A program made the translations under genes and the position numbers. Under the pieces are notes generated by a model, which saw only the letters and a list, made by a program, of their open reading frames with translations, was not told the origin of the DNA and ran no database searches. From positions 744,001-808,000 of the forward strand of contig NZ_JADG01000003.1 in the NCBI RefSeq assembly GCF_000518265.1: 64,000 bases of DNA. The letters run 5' to 3'. The DNA comes from Actinomadura oligospora ATCC 43269 (GTDB lineage Bacteria; Actinomycetota; Actinomycetes; Streptosporangiales; Streptosporangiaceae). Of the stretch, positions 8,401-24,400 are shown in pieces (the stretch's first letter is position 1; each line of letters begins with the position of its first letter).

Positions 8401-11400
8401 CGACGCGGGCTCGCTCCGGAGCAGCCCGACCGGCGTGTTCGTCGGCGCGACGACCCAGGACTACGGACCGCGCATGCACGAGCCGTCGCGGGACCTCGAC
8501 GGCCAGGTCCTGACCGGCACGGCGCCCAGCGTGATGGCGGGACGCGTCGCCTTCACGTTCGGCCTGGAGGGCCCGGCGATGACGGTGGACACGGCGTGCT
8601 CGTCGTCCCTGGTCGCGATGCACCTGGCGAGCCAGTCGCTCCGCCAGGGCGAATGCACGCTGGCCCTGGCGGGCGGCGTGACGGTGATGGCCACCCCGGG
8701 AATGTTCGTCGAGTTCTCGCGGCAGCGGGGCTTGTCGGCGGACGGTCGCTGTAAGGCGTTCTCGGCTTCGGCGGACGGCACTGGTTGGGCCGAGGGTGTG
8801 GGGCTGGTGGTGTTGGAGCGGCTGTCGGACGCGCAGCGTAACGGTCATCGTGTTCTGGCGGTGGTGCGTGGTTCGGCGATCAATCAGGACGGCGCGAGTA
8901 ACGGTCTGACCGCGCCGAACGGGCCGTCGCAGGAGCGGGTGATCGGTGCGGCGCTGGCCAATGCCGGGTTGACGACGTCGGACATCGATGTGGTTGAGGC
9001 TCATGGGACCGGGACGGCACTGGGTGATCCGATCGAGGCGAACGCGTTGCTGGCCACCTATGGCAAGGGTCGTTCTGAGGATCGTCCGTTGTGGCTTGGC
9101 TCGGTGAAGTCGAATCTCGGTCATACGCAGGCGGCTGCGGGTGTCGCTGGTGTGATCAAGATGGTCATGGCCATGCGGAACGGCATGTTCCCCGCGACCC
9201 TGCATGTGGACGAGCCGTCACCGCACGTCGATTGGTCGTCGGGGGGCGTCCGGTTGCTGACTGAACCGGTGGACTGGTCTCAGAACGGCCACCCGCGCCG
9301 CGCGGGCGTCTCCTCCTTCGGGATCTCCGGAACCAACGCCCACCTCATCCTCGAAGCCGCCCCGGACGTCCGCGCGACCGAGCAGGAGATCGGGCCGTGG
9401 GTAGTGTCGGCGAAGTCGCCGGAGGCGCTGCGCGCCCAGGCCGAGCGGCTCGCCGAGCACCTGACGGCCCGTCCCGGGCTCACCCCCGGCGAGGTCGGGT
9501 GGTCGCTGATCCGGACCCGGGCCGTCTTCGAGTATCGCGCGGTGGTGCTCGGCGACGACCGGAACCGCCTGCTCGCAGAGCTCACCGCGCTGGCGGACGA
9601 CCGGCCCGACGCCGACGTGGTCACCGGCGTCGCGGGCACTGCGGGCCCGGGGCCCGTCCTGGTGTTCCCGGGTCAGGGTTCGCAGTGGGTCGGGATGGGT
9701 GCTGAGCTTCTGGACGAGTCGCCGGTGTTCGCCGCGCGTATGGCCGAGTGCGAGCAGGCCCTCGCGCCGCACGTGGACTGGTCACTGATCGAGGTGATCC
9801 GCAGCGACGGCTCTGAACTGTCACGGGTGGACGTCGTCCAGCCCGTCCTCTGGGCCGTGATGGTGTCACTGGCGGCCGTCTGGGCCGATTACGGCGTGAA
9901 GCCCGCCGCCGTCGTCGGGCACAGTCAGGGTGAGATCGCCGCCGCGTGCGTCGCCGGAGCACTGTCGATCGAGGACGCCGCCCGGGTGGTCGCGGTGCGG
10001 AGCCGGGTGCTGCGGCGGCTGGCGGGCGGCGGCGCGATGGCGTCCCTCGGCGTCGGCGCGGAGCAGGCCGAGGCGCTGCTCGGCGACGGCGTGACCGTGG
10101 CGGCGGTCAACGGTCCGATGTCGACGGTGATCTCGGGCCCGCCCGAACCGGTGGCGGCCGTGGTGGCCGCCGCGCGGGAGCAGGGACTGCGCGCCCGGAT
10201 GATCGACGTCGACTACGCCTCGCACGGCCCGCAGGTCGACGAGATCACCGGCGAGCTGACCGAGGCCCTCGCCGGGATCACGGCGAGCGCCGCGCCGGTT
10301 CCGTTCTACTCCACCGTCACCGGCCGGCGGATCGACACCGCGAGCCTGGACACCGGCTACTGGGTGACCAACCTGCGTCGGCCCGTCCGCTTCGCCGACG
10401 CCGTGGACACCCTGCTGGCGGACGGTTTCCGCGTCTTCGTCGAGTCCAGCCCGAACCCGGTCCTGACGATGGGGATCGAGGAGTGCGCCGAGCGGGCGGA
10501 GGCGCGCGCCGCCGCGCTGCCGACGATCCGGCGCGACCAGGGCGGATCCGGACAGGTGCTCCGCGCGCTGGCGGGAGCGTTCACCGCCGGGGTCGCGGTC
10601 GACTGGAGCCGTTGTTTCCCCGCGGATCCCGCGCCCGCCGTCGTCGACCTGCCCACCTACGCCTTCCAGCGGGCGCGGTACTGGCACGCGTCCGGGAACG
10701 GCGCCGTCGACGCGGCGGACCTCGGTCTCGGTTCGACCGGCCATCCGGTGCTGGGGGCCGCCGTGGAACCGGTCGAAGGGGACGGCCGCGCCCTCACCGG
10801 CAGGGTGTCGCGGCGACGGCAACCGTGGCTGGCCGACCACGTCATCGGCGGCGCCATGCTCGTCCCGGGCGCGGCCCAGCTGGAAATGGTCCTGCGGGCG
10901 GCCGACGAGGTCGGCTGCGCCGGGGTCGAGGAGCTGGTCCTCCGGTCGCCTCTGGTGGTCCCCGAACCGGACGGCCTGAACGTCCAGGTCGTGGTCGGCG
11001 CGGCAGGCGAGGACGGACGCCGCGAGGTGGGCGTGTACTCCCGCGCGGCCGACGGATGGATCCACCACGCGGCCGGTGTGCTGCGCGCCGATCCCGCCGT
11101 CCCGGGCGAGCCGCCGAAGGCATGGCCGCCCGCCGGGGGCGAACCCGTCGAGCTCGGCCGCTTCTACGAGGAGGCGGCCGTCGCGGGCTACGGCTACGGG
11201 CCGGGCTTCCAGGGCATGCGGGCGGTCTGGCGGGACGGCGCCGAGCTCTTCGCCGAGATCGACCTGCCGCGGGGCGTCGACGCCTCCGGTGGGTTCGGCG
11301 TCCACCCGGCCCTGCTGGACGCCGCGCTGCACCCGCTCCTGCTCGGCCGCCTCCACGACGAACCCGGTGACGGCGAGTCCGGTGACGGCGAGCCGGGTGA

Positions 11401-12112
11401 CGGCGGGGTCTGGCTGCCGTTCATCTGGAGCGACGTGACGCTGCACGCCGTGGGCGCCGAGACGGTCCGCGTGCGGCTCTCGCCGCTCGGCGACGCGCTC
11501 GACCAGGGCGTCCGGGTGAACCTCACCGACCCGGCGGGCGGGCCGGTGCTCGACGCCGAGGTGTTGCTGCGGCGGGCGCACGGCGAGCGGCTCCGCGAGG
11601 CGGCCGAGCGCGTCCGGTCCGGAACGTCCGGCGACGCGGACGTGGTCCGGAGGCCGTCCGCGGCGTCCGCTCCCACAGGGCGGGGCCCGGACCTCGCGGA
11701 CCGGCTCGCCGCGCTCACCGCCGACGAGCGCCGCCGCACGCTGCTCGGCCTGGTGCGCGGGCATTCGGCCGCCGTGCTGGGGTTCCCGGACCCGGACGAA
11801 GTGCGGCCCGACGCCACGTTCACCGAGCTGGGCCTCGGCTCGGTGATGGCCGTCGAGCTGCGTGACCGGCTCTCCGAGGCGAGCGGGCTGGTGCTGCCGA
11901 CCGGGCTGATCTTCGGGCATCCCACGCCGCAGGACGTCGCCGCCGAGCTGCTGCGGCGGCTGAGGCCCGAGGACACCGGCCGGGGCCGCGCCGTCGCCGG
12001 TCCTCCGCGAGGCGACGAGCCGGGCGAGGACGACGACGCCGTGGACCGGCTGCGGTCGGCGTCCGCCGAGCAGGTCCTGGACTTCATCGACAACGAGCTT
12101 GGAGTCTCCTGA
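5435..12112 (+). CDS. Modular type I PKS: KSQ loading module plus module 1 (KS-AT-DH-ACP)
   Basis: A 2225-residue protein. The loading module has a KSQ domain (9-427) with Gln173 replacing the active Cys in DTAQSSS, a degenerate AT (530-740) and an ACP (790-866, Ser825). KSQ domains decarboxylate malonyl-ACP, so acetate is the expected starter. Module 1 has a KS (883-1309, Cys1055), an AT (1405-1700, Ser1497, YASH at 1594-1597, predicting methylmalonyl-CoA), a DH (1768-2050) with HxxxGxxxxP at His1802 and Asp1962, and an ACP (2105-2180, Ser2136 in an unusual LGLGS). There is no KR, so the beta-keto group should remain. A C-terminal docking segment ends in [11 protein letters not shown]. The layout matches MonAI of monensin, where the first ketone becomes the terminal hemiketal. 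The start is uncertain (GTG 5435 or ATG 5447). It is first in a four-gene operon and 13 nt precede the next gene. Confidence 0.95.
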   Translation: MPRAMGSAAPVAVVGLSCRLPHAPDPAAFWRLLRLGESAVTTMPSDRVRAPAGGGPARSWPGGFLDDVASFDADFFGISPREAVAMDPQQRLMLELTWEALEDAGIRPPSLAGSDTGVFVSAIWDDYAAVLRRSDLDGSARHAMTGVHRSIIANRVSHKFDLRGPSLHIDTAQSSSLVAVHTAAESLRRGECSVALAGGVNLILAEDSMEMAERFGGLSPDGLCHTFDARANGFVRGEGGGAVVLKPLAAALRDGDPVYCVILGGAVNNDGNTDALTVPSPAAQERVLREAYRAADVPISDVQYVELHGSGTPVGDPVEAAALGAVIGADRPAGAPLPVGSVKTNLGHLEGAGGVAGLIKTALSLRHGELPPSLNFRSPNPRIPLDRLGLRVQDRLTGWPNPDRPLLAGVSSFGMGGTNCHLVLAQAPEPVADEPPPATTAEDDIPWALSAASPEALSAQAGRLRRHLANRPGESSVDVGYSLGTTRSAFGHRAVVFGADIEERLDRLAVLETGDGDPAGLVLGREGDGRVAVLLGGEAGLRAGMGRSLYATHPCFAEALDEVWAALDHHLDRPVSEVAFAEDGPLDQSPYAEAATFALDVALYRLAASWGLDTDHVVGHGAGDIAAAHVTGSLSLADACERVVSGSQDARESLDARLAALPDAEVVLVLGPDEPLAALAREHLATRTGTDRPEPFVVEALRSDRPETVTFAAAMAELHVRGTDLDWEKVFAGRGGRRVALPTYAFQRSRYWPVAAPEPRIEVARVPPPPPPDSPFTRRLAELDGPDRDRLLLETVLADVANVLGHATPAAVDPGLTFKQLGFDSIAGTELAQRLGAATGLSLATTLTFDHPTPNAVVGHLSERALHAPAAAPLQNGRALADDPVVIVGMACRFPGGVESPEELWDLVAGGVDAVGEFPGNRSWDLGGLFDGDTAHSGRSHARSGGFLHDADLFDAGFFGISPREALAMDPQQRLLLETAWQAFERAGIDAGSLRSSPTGVFVGATTQDYGPRMHEPSRDLDGQVLTGTAPSVMAGRVAFTFGLEGPAMTVDTACSSSLVAMHLASQSLRQGECTLALAGGVTVMATPGMFVEFSRQRGLSADGRCKAFSASADGTGWAEGVGLVVLERLSDAQRNGHRVLAVVRGSAINQDGASNGLTAPNGPSQERVIGAALANAGLTTSDIDVVEAHGTGTALGDPIEANALLATYGKGRSEDRPLWLGSVKSNLGHTQAAAGVAGVIKMVMAMRNGMFPATLHVDEPSPHVDWSSGGVRLLTEPVDWSQNGHPRRAGVSSFGISGTNAHLILEAAPDVRATEQEIGPWVVSAKSPEALRAQAERLAEHLTARPGLTPGEVGWSLIRTRAVFEYRAVVLGDDRNRLLAELTALADDRPDADVVTGVAGTAGPGPVLVFPGQGSQWVGMGAELLDESPVFAARMAECEQALAPHVDWSLIEVIRSDGSELSRVDVVQPVLWAVMVSLAAVWADYGVKPAAVVGHSQGEIAAACVAGALSIEDAARVVAVRSRVLRRLAGGGAMASLGVGAEQAEALLGDGVTVAAVNGPMSTVISGPPEPVAAVVAAAREQGLRARMIDVDYASHGPQVDEITGELTEALAGITASAAPVPFYSTVTGRRIDTASLDTGYWVTNLRRPVRFADAVDTLLADGFRVFVESSPNPVLTMGIEECAERAEARAAALPTIRRDQGGSGQVLRALAGAFTAGVAVDWSRCFPADPAPAVVDLPTYAFQRARYWHASGNGAVDAADLGLGSTGHPVLGAAVEPVEGDGRALTGRVSRRRQPWLADHVIGGAMLVPGAAQLEMVLRAADEVGCAGVEELVLRSPLVVPEPDGLNVQVVVGAAGEDGRREVGVYSRAADGWIHHAAGVLRADPAVPGEPPKAWPPAGGEPVELGRFYEEAAVAGYGYGPGFQGMRAVWRDGAELFAEIDLPRGVDASGGFGVHPALLDAALHPLLLGRLHDEPGDGESGDGEPGDGGVWLPFIWSDVTLHAVGAETVRVRLSPLGDALDQGVRVNLTDPAGGPVLDAEVLLRRAHGERLREAAERVRSGTSGDADVVRRPSAASAPTGRGPDLADRLAALTADERRRTLLGLVRGHSAAVLGFPDPDEVRPDATFTELGLGSVMAVELRDRLSEASGLVLPTGLIFGHPTPQDVAAELLRRLRPEDTGRGRAVAGPPRGDEPGEDDDAVDRLRSASAEQVLDFIDNELGVS
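7022..7690 (+). other. Degenerate acyltransferase domain of the loading module
   Basis: This ~220-residue stretch still ends in the normal post-AT linker ([12 protein letters not shown]) but lacks three AT hallmarks. GQGSQ is replaced by GGEAG near residue 536. GHSxGE is GHGAGD with Gly621 in place of the nucleophilic Ser. The small subdomain carrying xASH/HAFH is deleted; intact ATs in this window are about 80 residues longer. By all family criteria it cannot transfer an acyl group, so the loading ACP must be charged by another enzyme. Confidence 0.88.
8711..9290 (+). repeat. KS1 segment nearly identical to KS4 segment (copy 1)
   Basis: This aligns without gaps to 24411-24990 (offset 15,700 bp) and differs at only scattered positions. 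Both copies use many T- and A-ending or otherwise less biased codons (GGT, CGT, CAT, GTT), unlike flanking PKS DNA, which supports recent recombination between modules 1 and 4. Confidence 0.85.
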
Positions 12113-12125
12113 ATGGTGATGCGCC

Positions 12126-18464
<6,339 letters not shown>

Positions 18465-18470
18465 TCCGGA

Positions 18471-21400
18471 ATGGTCAGTGAGGAAAGGCTGGTCGAGGCC
18501 CTGCGCCGTGTCACCGCCGACCTGCACGACACCCGGCGGCGGCTGCGCGAGGCCGGGGACCGGGACGCCGAGCCGGTCGCCGTCGTGTCGGCGGCGTGCC
18601 GCTTCCCCGGCGGCGTGACGTCCCCGGAGGTGCTCTGGGACCTGCTCGCCGCCGGACGCGACGTGGCGGGCGCGTTCCCGGCCGACCGGGGCTGGGACCT
18701 GGACCGGCTGTTCGACCCCGATCCGGGCCGTCCCGGCACGAGCGTCGCGCGCGTCGGCGGCTTCCTCGACGACGCGGCCTTGTTCGACGCCGAGTTCTTC
18801 GGGATCAGTCCCCGCGAGGCCCTGACGCTCGACCCGCAGCAGCGCAAGCTGCTCGAGGTGTCGGCGGAGCTGCTGGAGCGCGCGGGCCTCGACGCGTCCG
18901 CGCTGAAGGGCAGCCGCACCGGCGTCTACGTCGGGACGGCGCTGCCCGGCTTCGGCACCCCGCACGTCGACCGGGACGCCGAGGGCCACCTGATCACCGG
19001 GAACGCCCCGAGCGTCCTGTCCGGGCGGATCGCCTACACCTTCGGGCTGGAGGGCCCGGCGGTGACGGTCGACACCGCCTGCTCGTCCTCGCTGGTCGCG
19101 ATCCACCTCGCCTGCCACGCGCTCCGGCGGGACGAGTGCGCGCTCGCGCTGGCGGGCGGCGTCACCGTGATGTCCCAGCCGAACGTGTTCACCGAGTTCT
19201 CGCGGCAGCGCGGCCTCGCGCCCGACGGACGCTGCAAGGCGTTCGCGGCGGCGGCCGACGGCACCGGCTTCGCCGAGGGCGTCGGGCTCGTCCTGCTGGA
19301 GCGGCTGTCCGAGGCGCGCCGCAACGGCCACGAGGTGCTCGCGGTGATCCGCGGGTCCGCGGTCAACCAGGACGGCGCGAGCAACGGCCTGACCGCGCCG
19401 AACGGGCCGTCCCAGCGGCGGGTGATCCGCGCGGCGCTGGAGTCCGCGCGGCTGTCGCCCGCCGACGTGGACGCGGTGGAGGCGCACGGCACCGGCACGC
19501 GGCTCGGCGACCCGATCGAGGCGCGCGCTCTGCTGGCCGCCTACGGGCGGGACCGCGAGGACGGCCGCCCGCTCTGGCTCGGCGCGGTGAAGTCCAACCT
19601 CGGCCACACGCAGGGCGCGGCGGGCGTCGCGGGCGTGCTGAAGATGATCCTGGCGCTGCGGCACGAACGGCTGCCCGCGACCGTCCACCTCGACCGGCCC
19701 ACGCCCGAGGTGGACTGGGACGAGGGCGGCGTCCGGCTGCTCACCGAGCCGGTTCCGTGGCCGCGCGGCGAGCGTCCGCGCCGGGCCGGGGTGTCGTCGT
19801 TCGGCATCTCCGGCACCAACGCCCACCTGATCCTCGAAGAGGCCCCGCCCCCGGAGCCCGTGCCCCCCGAGTCCGAGTCCCCGGCCGCGATGCCGGACGC
19901 GTCGCCCGCCGTCGTGGTGTGGCCGCTGTCGGCGCGCACTCCGCAGGCCCTCGCGGCCCAGGCACGCGCGCTCGCCGACCACGTGGACGGCCATCCCGAG
20001 TTCTCCGCCTCCGACCTGAGCCGGTCGCTCGCCCGGACCCGCACCTCGTTCGAGCACCGTGCCGTGCTCGTCGGCACCGGCCGCGACGAACAGCGCGCCG
20101 GGCTCGCCGCCCTCGCCGACGGCCGTCCCCACGCCGGACTGGTCGGCGCGTCCGGACCGGTTCGCGACGGCGACACGGCCTTCCTGTTCACCGGCCAGGG
20201 CAGCCAGCGGGCGGGCATGGGCCGCGAACTCCACCGCGAGCACCCCGCCTTCGCCGACGCCTTCGACGCCGTCTGCGCCCACCTGGACCCCCTGCTCGGC
20301 CGCCCGCTCCGCGACCTGGTCTTCACCCCGGACGACCCCGCCGACCTGGACCGGACGGGCCTGACGCAGGCGGCGCTGTTCGCGCTGGAGGTCGCGCTGT
20401 TCCGGCTCGTCGAGTCGTTCGGCGTCGTGCCCGGCTACCTGACCGGCCACTCGGTCGGCGAGATCGCCGCCGCGCACGTGGCGGGCGTGCTGTCGCTGCC
20501 GGACGCCTGCGCGCTGGTCGCCGCGCGCGGGAGCCTGATGCAGGCGCTGCCGCCCGGCGGCGCGATGGTCGCCGTGCGGGCGGCCGAGTCCGAGGTGCCG
20601 CCGCTTCTCGCCGGACGCGAGGACCGCGTCTCGCTCGCCGCCGTCAACGGCCCGGAGGCTGTGGTGATCTCCGGCGCGGAGGACGACGTCGAGGAGATCG
20701 CCGCCCGGCTCCGGGACTCCGGCCGCAAGACGCGGCGGCTGCGGGTCAGCCACGCGTTCCACTCGCCGCTGCTGGACCCGATGCTCGACGACTTCCGCGA
20801 GGTCGCCCGCGGCCTCGCCTACGCCGCGCCACGTCTTCCGGTCATCTCGAACCTGACCGGCGAGGTCGCCGGACCGGACCTGCTCGCCGACCCCGAGTAC
20901 TGGGTACGGCACGTCCGGGAACCGGTCCGGTTCGGCGACGGTTTGCGCGCCCTTCGCGCCGAGGGGGTCGTCCGCTTCCTCGAACTCGGCCCGGCGCCCG
21001 TGCTCACCGCCATGGCGCGGGAGTGCCTGGCGGACGAGGGCCCCGGCGTGTTCGCCGCGACCCTGCGCGCGGACCGTCCCGAGGCCGGAACGTTCCTCAC
21101 CGCGCTGGCGGAGCTGCACGCCGACGGCGCGGACGTGGACTTCGCCGCCGGGCTCCCGGCCGGTGCGCGCGCGGTTCCGCTGCCGACCTACCCGTTCCAG
21201 CGGCGGCGGTACTGGCGTCCCGTCCCGGACGCCGCCGTCGCCGAGGCCGGAGGGGTGCGTCCGGCGGGGCACCCGCTCCTCGGGACGGTCGTCGAGTCGG
21301 CCACCGGCGAGCTGCTCGCCACGGGACGCCTGTCCACGCGCACGCACGGCTGGCTGGCAGACCACGAGATCGCCGGGACCGTCCCGCTGCCCGCGACCGC

Positions 21401-24400
21401 CCTGCTCGAACTCGCGCTCGCCGCGTCCGCCCGCGCCGGATGCGACCTGATCGACGAGCTCACCCTGGAGGCCCCGCTTCCGCTGCCGTCCTCCGGCGGC
21501 GTCGACGTCCAGGCCGCGATCGCCGGCCCGGACGAGGACGGACGCCGGACGGTCGCGATCCACTCGCGCCGCACCGGCGACGAGACGTGGACCCGGCACG
21601 CCGTGGGAACGTGCTCGCGGGCGGACGACACCGAGCTCTCGGCCGTGCCGGGGGCGTGGCCGCCCGCCGGGGCCGTGCCGATCGACGTTGATGAGCTGTA
21701 CGACCGCCTCGCCGAGCGGGGCTACCGGTACGGACCCGCCTTCCGGGGCGTCCGGACCGCGTGGCGGGACGGCGACGAGCTGTTCGCGGAGGTGGGGTCG
21801 TCTTCGGACGAGCATGGCGATCCACGCTCCTACGCCGTCCATCCGGCGCTGCTCGACGGCGCGTTCCACACGATCGACGAGCTCTTCCGGGAGGACGACG
21901 GGACGGTGCGGCTGCCGTACTCGTTCCGGGGCGTCCGCGTGCACAACCCCGGCCCCTCGCTGTTGCGCGTCCGCATCACGCCGCTCGACGCCGACGCCTT
22001 CAGCCTGGACGTCACCGGCCCGGACGACGCCCCGGCCCTCACCATCGACACGCTCGCCCTCCGGGCGGTGTCCGCCGAACGCTGGCGCGCCGCGCAGACC
22101 GCGACGGCCGACGTCCCATACCGGCTGACCTGGCGGCCACTGGACGTCCCGCCACCGACCGCCTCCGGATCCTGGACGGTCGCCGGGCCCGATGATCTCG
22201 GCTTGGACGGTGGCTCCGCCCATGCCGACCTCGCAGCCCTCCAAGCCTCGCTCGACACCGGGGCTCCGGCCCCTGACCTGGTACTGCTGACCCTCCAAGA
22301 CGCGCCGGACGAGGACGGGGTGCCCGCGCGGGTCCGAGGTCATGTGGGCCGGGTGCTGGCCGGGCTTCAGACATGGCTGGCCGACGAGCGGCTCGCGGCG
22401 TCCCGGCTTGTCCTCGTGACGCGGGACGCCGTCGCCGCCGATCTCACGAACGCGCCCGTCTGGGGACTGGTCCGCGCGGCGCAGGCCGAACACCCGGGCC
22501 GCATCGCCGTCCTCGACCATGACGGGACGAGCGGCCCCGACGCCGTCCGGGCGGCCGTCGCCACAGGCGAGCCGCAGGTGGCCGTCCGTGCCGGGAAGGT
22601 TCTGGTCCCGCGCCTGGTCAAGGCCGCCGCGTCCCGGCCGGACGGCGGCGAGCCCGCCCGCCCGCTCGACCCCGACGGCACCGTCCTCATCACCGGCGGC
22701 ACCGGAGCGCTCGGCCTCCTCGTCGCCCGGCACCTCGCCACCGCGCACGGCGCGCGGCACCTGCTGCTGGCCGGCCGCCGGGGCGACACGACCGGCGCCG
22801 CGGAGGCCCTCGCAGACCTGGACGCGGACGTCCGCGTCGCCGCCTGTGACGCCGCCGACCCGGACGCGCTGTCCGCGCTGCTCGCGTCGGTCCCGGCCGA
22901 CCGTCCGCTCACCGCCGTCGTACACGCCGCCGGGATCGTCGACGACGGCGTCGTCACATCCCTGACCGGGCCGCGCCTCGACGCCGTCCTCGCGCCCAAG
23001 GTCGACGGCGCGTGGCACCTGCACCGGCTGACCCGGGAGCGCGACCTGGCGGCGTTCGTCCTGTTCTCCTCGGCCGCCGGGGTCCTCGGCAACGCGGGGC
23101 AGGGCAACTACGCCGCCGCGAACGCGTTCCTCGACGCCCTGGCCGAGCATCGCCGCGCCGAGGGCCTGCCCGCCGTCTCGCTCGCCTGGGGCCCCTGGGC
23201 GGCGGACGGAGGCATGGCGTCGACGCTCGCCGGGACCGACGCGGCGCGCATCAGCCGCTCCGGCCTCGTCCCCATGGCCCCCGACCAGGCCCTCGCGATG
23301 CTCGACACCGCGCTCTCCACCTCGGACGCGGCGCTGGTGCCCGTTCGGCTCGACCACGCCGCCCTGCGCGGGCAGGCCGCGTCCGGTGCGCTGCCGCCCG
23401 TCCTGCGGGGGCTGGTCCGCGCGCCCGCCACGCGCGCGGCGTCGTCCTGGGCCGAGCGCCTCGCCGCGCTGCCGGAGGCCGAGCGGGACCGAGCCCTCCG
23501 CGACACCGTCCGGGACCGCGTCGCGGCCGTCCTGGCCCACCCCGACCCGGGCGCCCTCGATCTCACCCGGCCGTTCCAGGACCTCGGCTTCGACTCGCTC
23601 ACCGCCCTCGAACTCCGGACCGGCATCGGCGCCGCGACCGGCCTCACGCTGCCCAGCACGGCCGTCTTCGACCACCCGACCCCCGAGGCTCTCGTCAGGT
23701 ACATCCGTTCGGAACTGCTTGGCCAGGCGACCGGCCGTCCCCGGCCCGTGACCTCGCCCTCGACCGCCGCGACCGACGAACCCGTGGCGATCGTCGGGAT
23801 GGCGTGCCGCTTTCCCGGCGGGGTCGATTCCCCGGAGGCCCTCTGGGACCTGGTCGCGGGCGGCATGGACGCGGTCGGGGAGTTCCCGGGCAACCGCTCG
23901 TGGGACCTGGACGGCCTGTTCGACGACGACCCCGCGCGGTCCGGGCGCAGCTACACCCGCTCGGGCGGCTTCCTCCACGACGCGGACCAGTTCGACGCGG
24001 GATTCTTCGGGATCAGCCCGGTCGAGGCACTGGCCATGGACCCGCAGCAGAGGTTGCTGCTGGAGACGGCCTGGCAGGCGTTCGAACGCGCCGGACTGGA
24101 CCCGGCGGCCCTGCGCGGCAGCCGGACGGGCGTGGTCGTCGGCGTGATGTACGACGACTACGGAAGCCGCTTCCTCGGACGGATACCACCGGACGTCGAG
24201 GGCCGCCTGATGCCCGGCAGCCTGCCGAGCGTCGCGTCCGGACGGGTCTCCTACACCTTCGGCCTGGAGGGCCCGGCGGTGACCGTGGACACGGCGTGCT
24301 CGTCGTCCCTGGTCGCGATGCACCTCGCAGCCCAGTCGCTCCGCCAGGGCGAATGTTCGCTCGCGCTGGCCGGAGGCGTGACGGTGATGTCCACGCCGAA

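Noticed and set aside
11560..11760. A frameshift hiding a KR between DH1 and ACP1
   Set aside because: The frame is continuous, and only about 150 bp of linker lie between the domains, far too little for even part of a KR in any frame.
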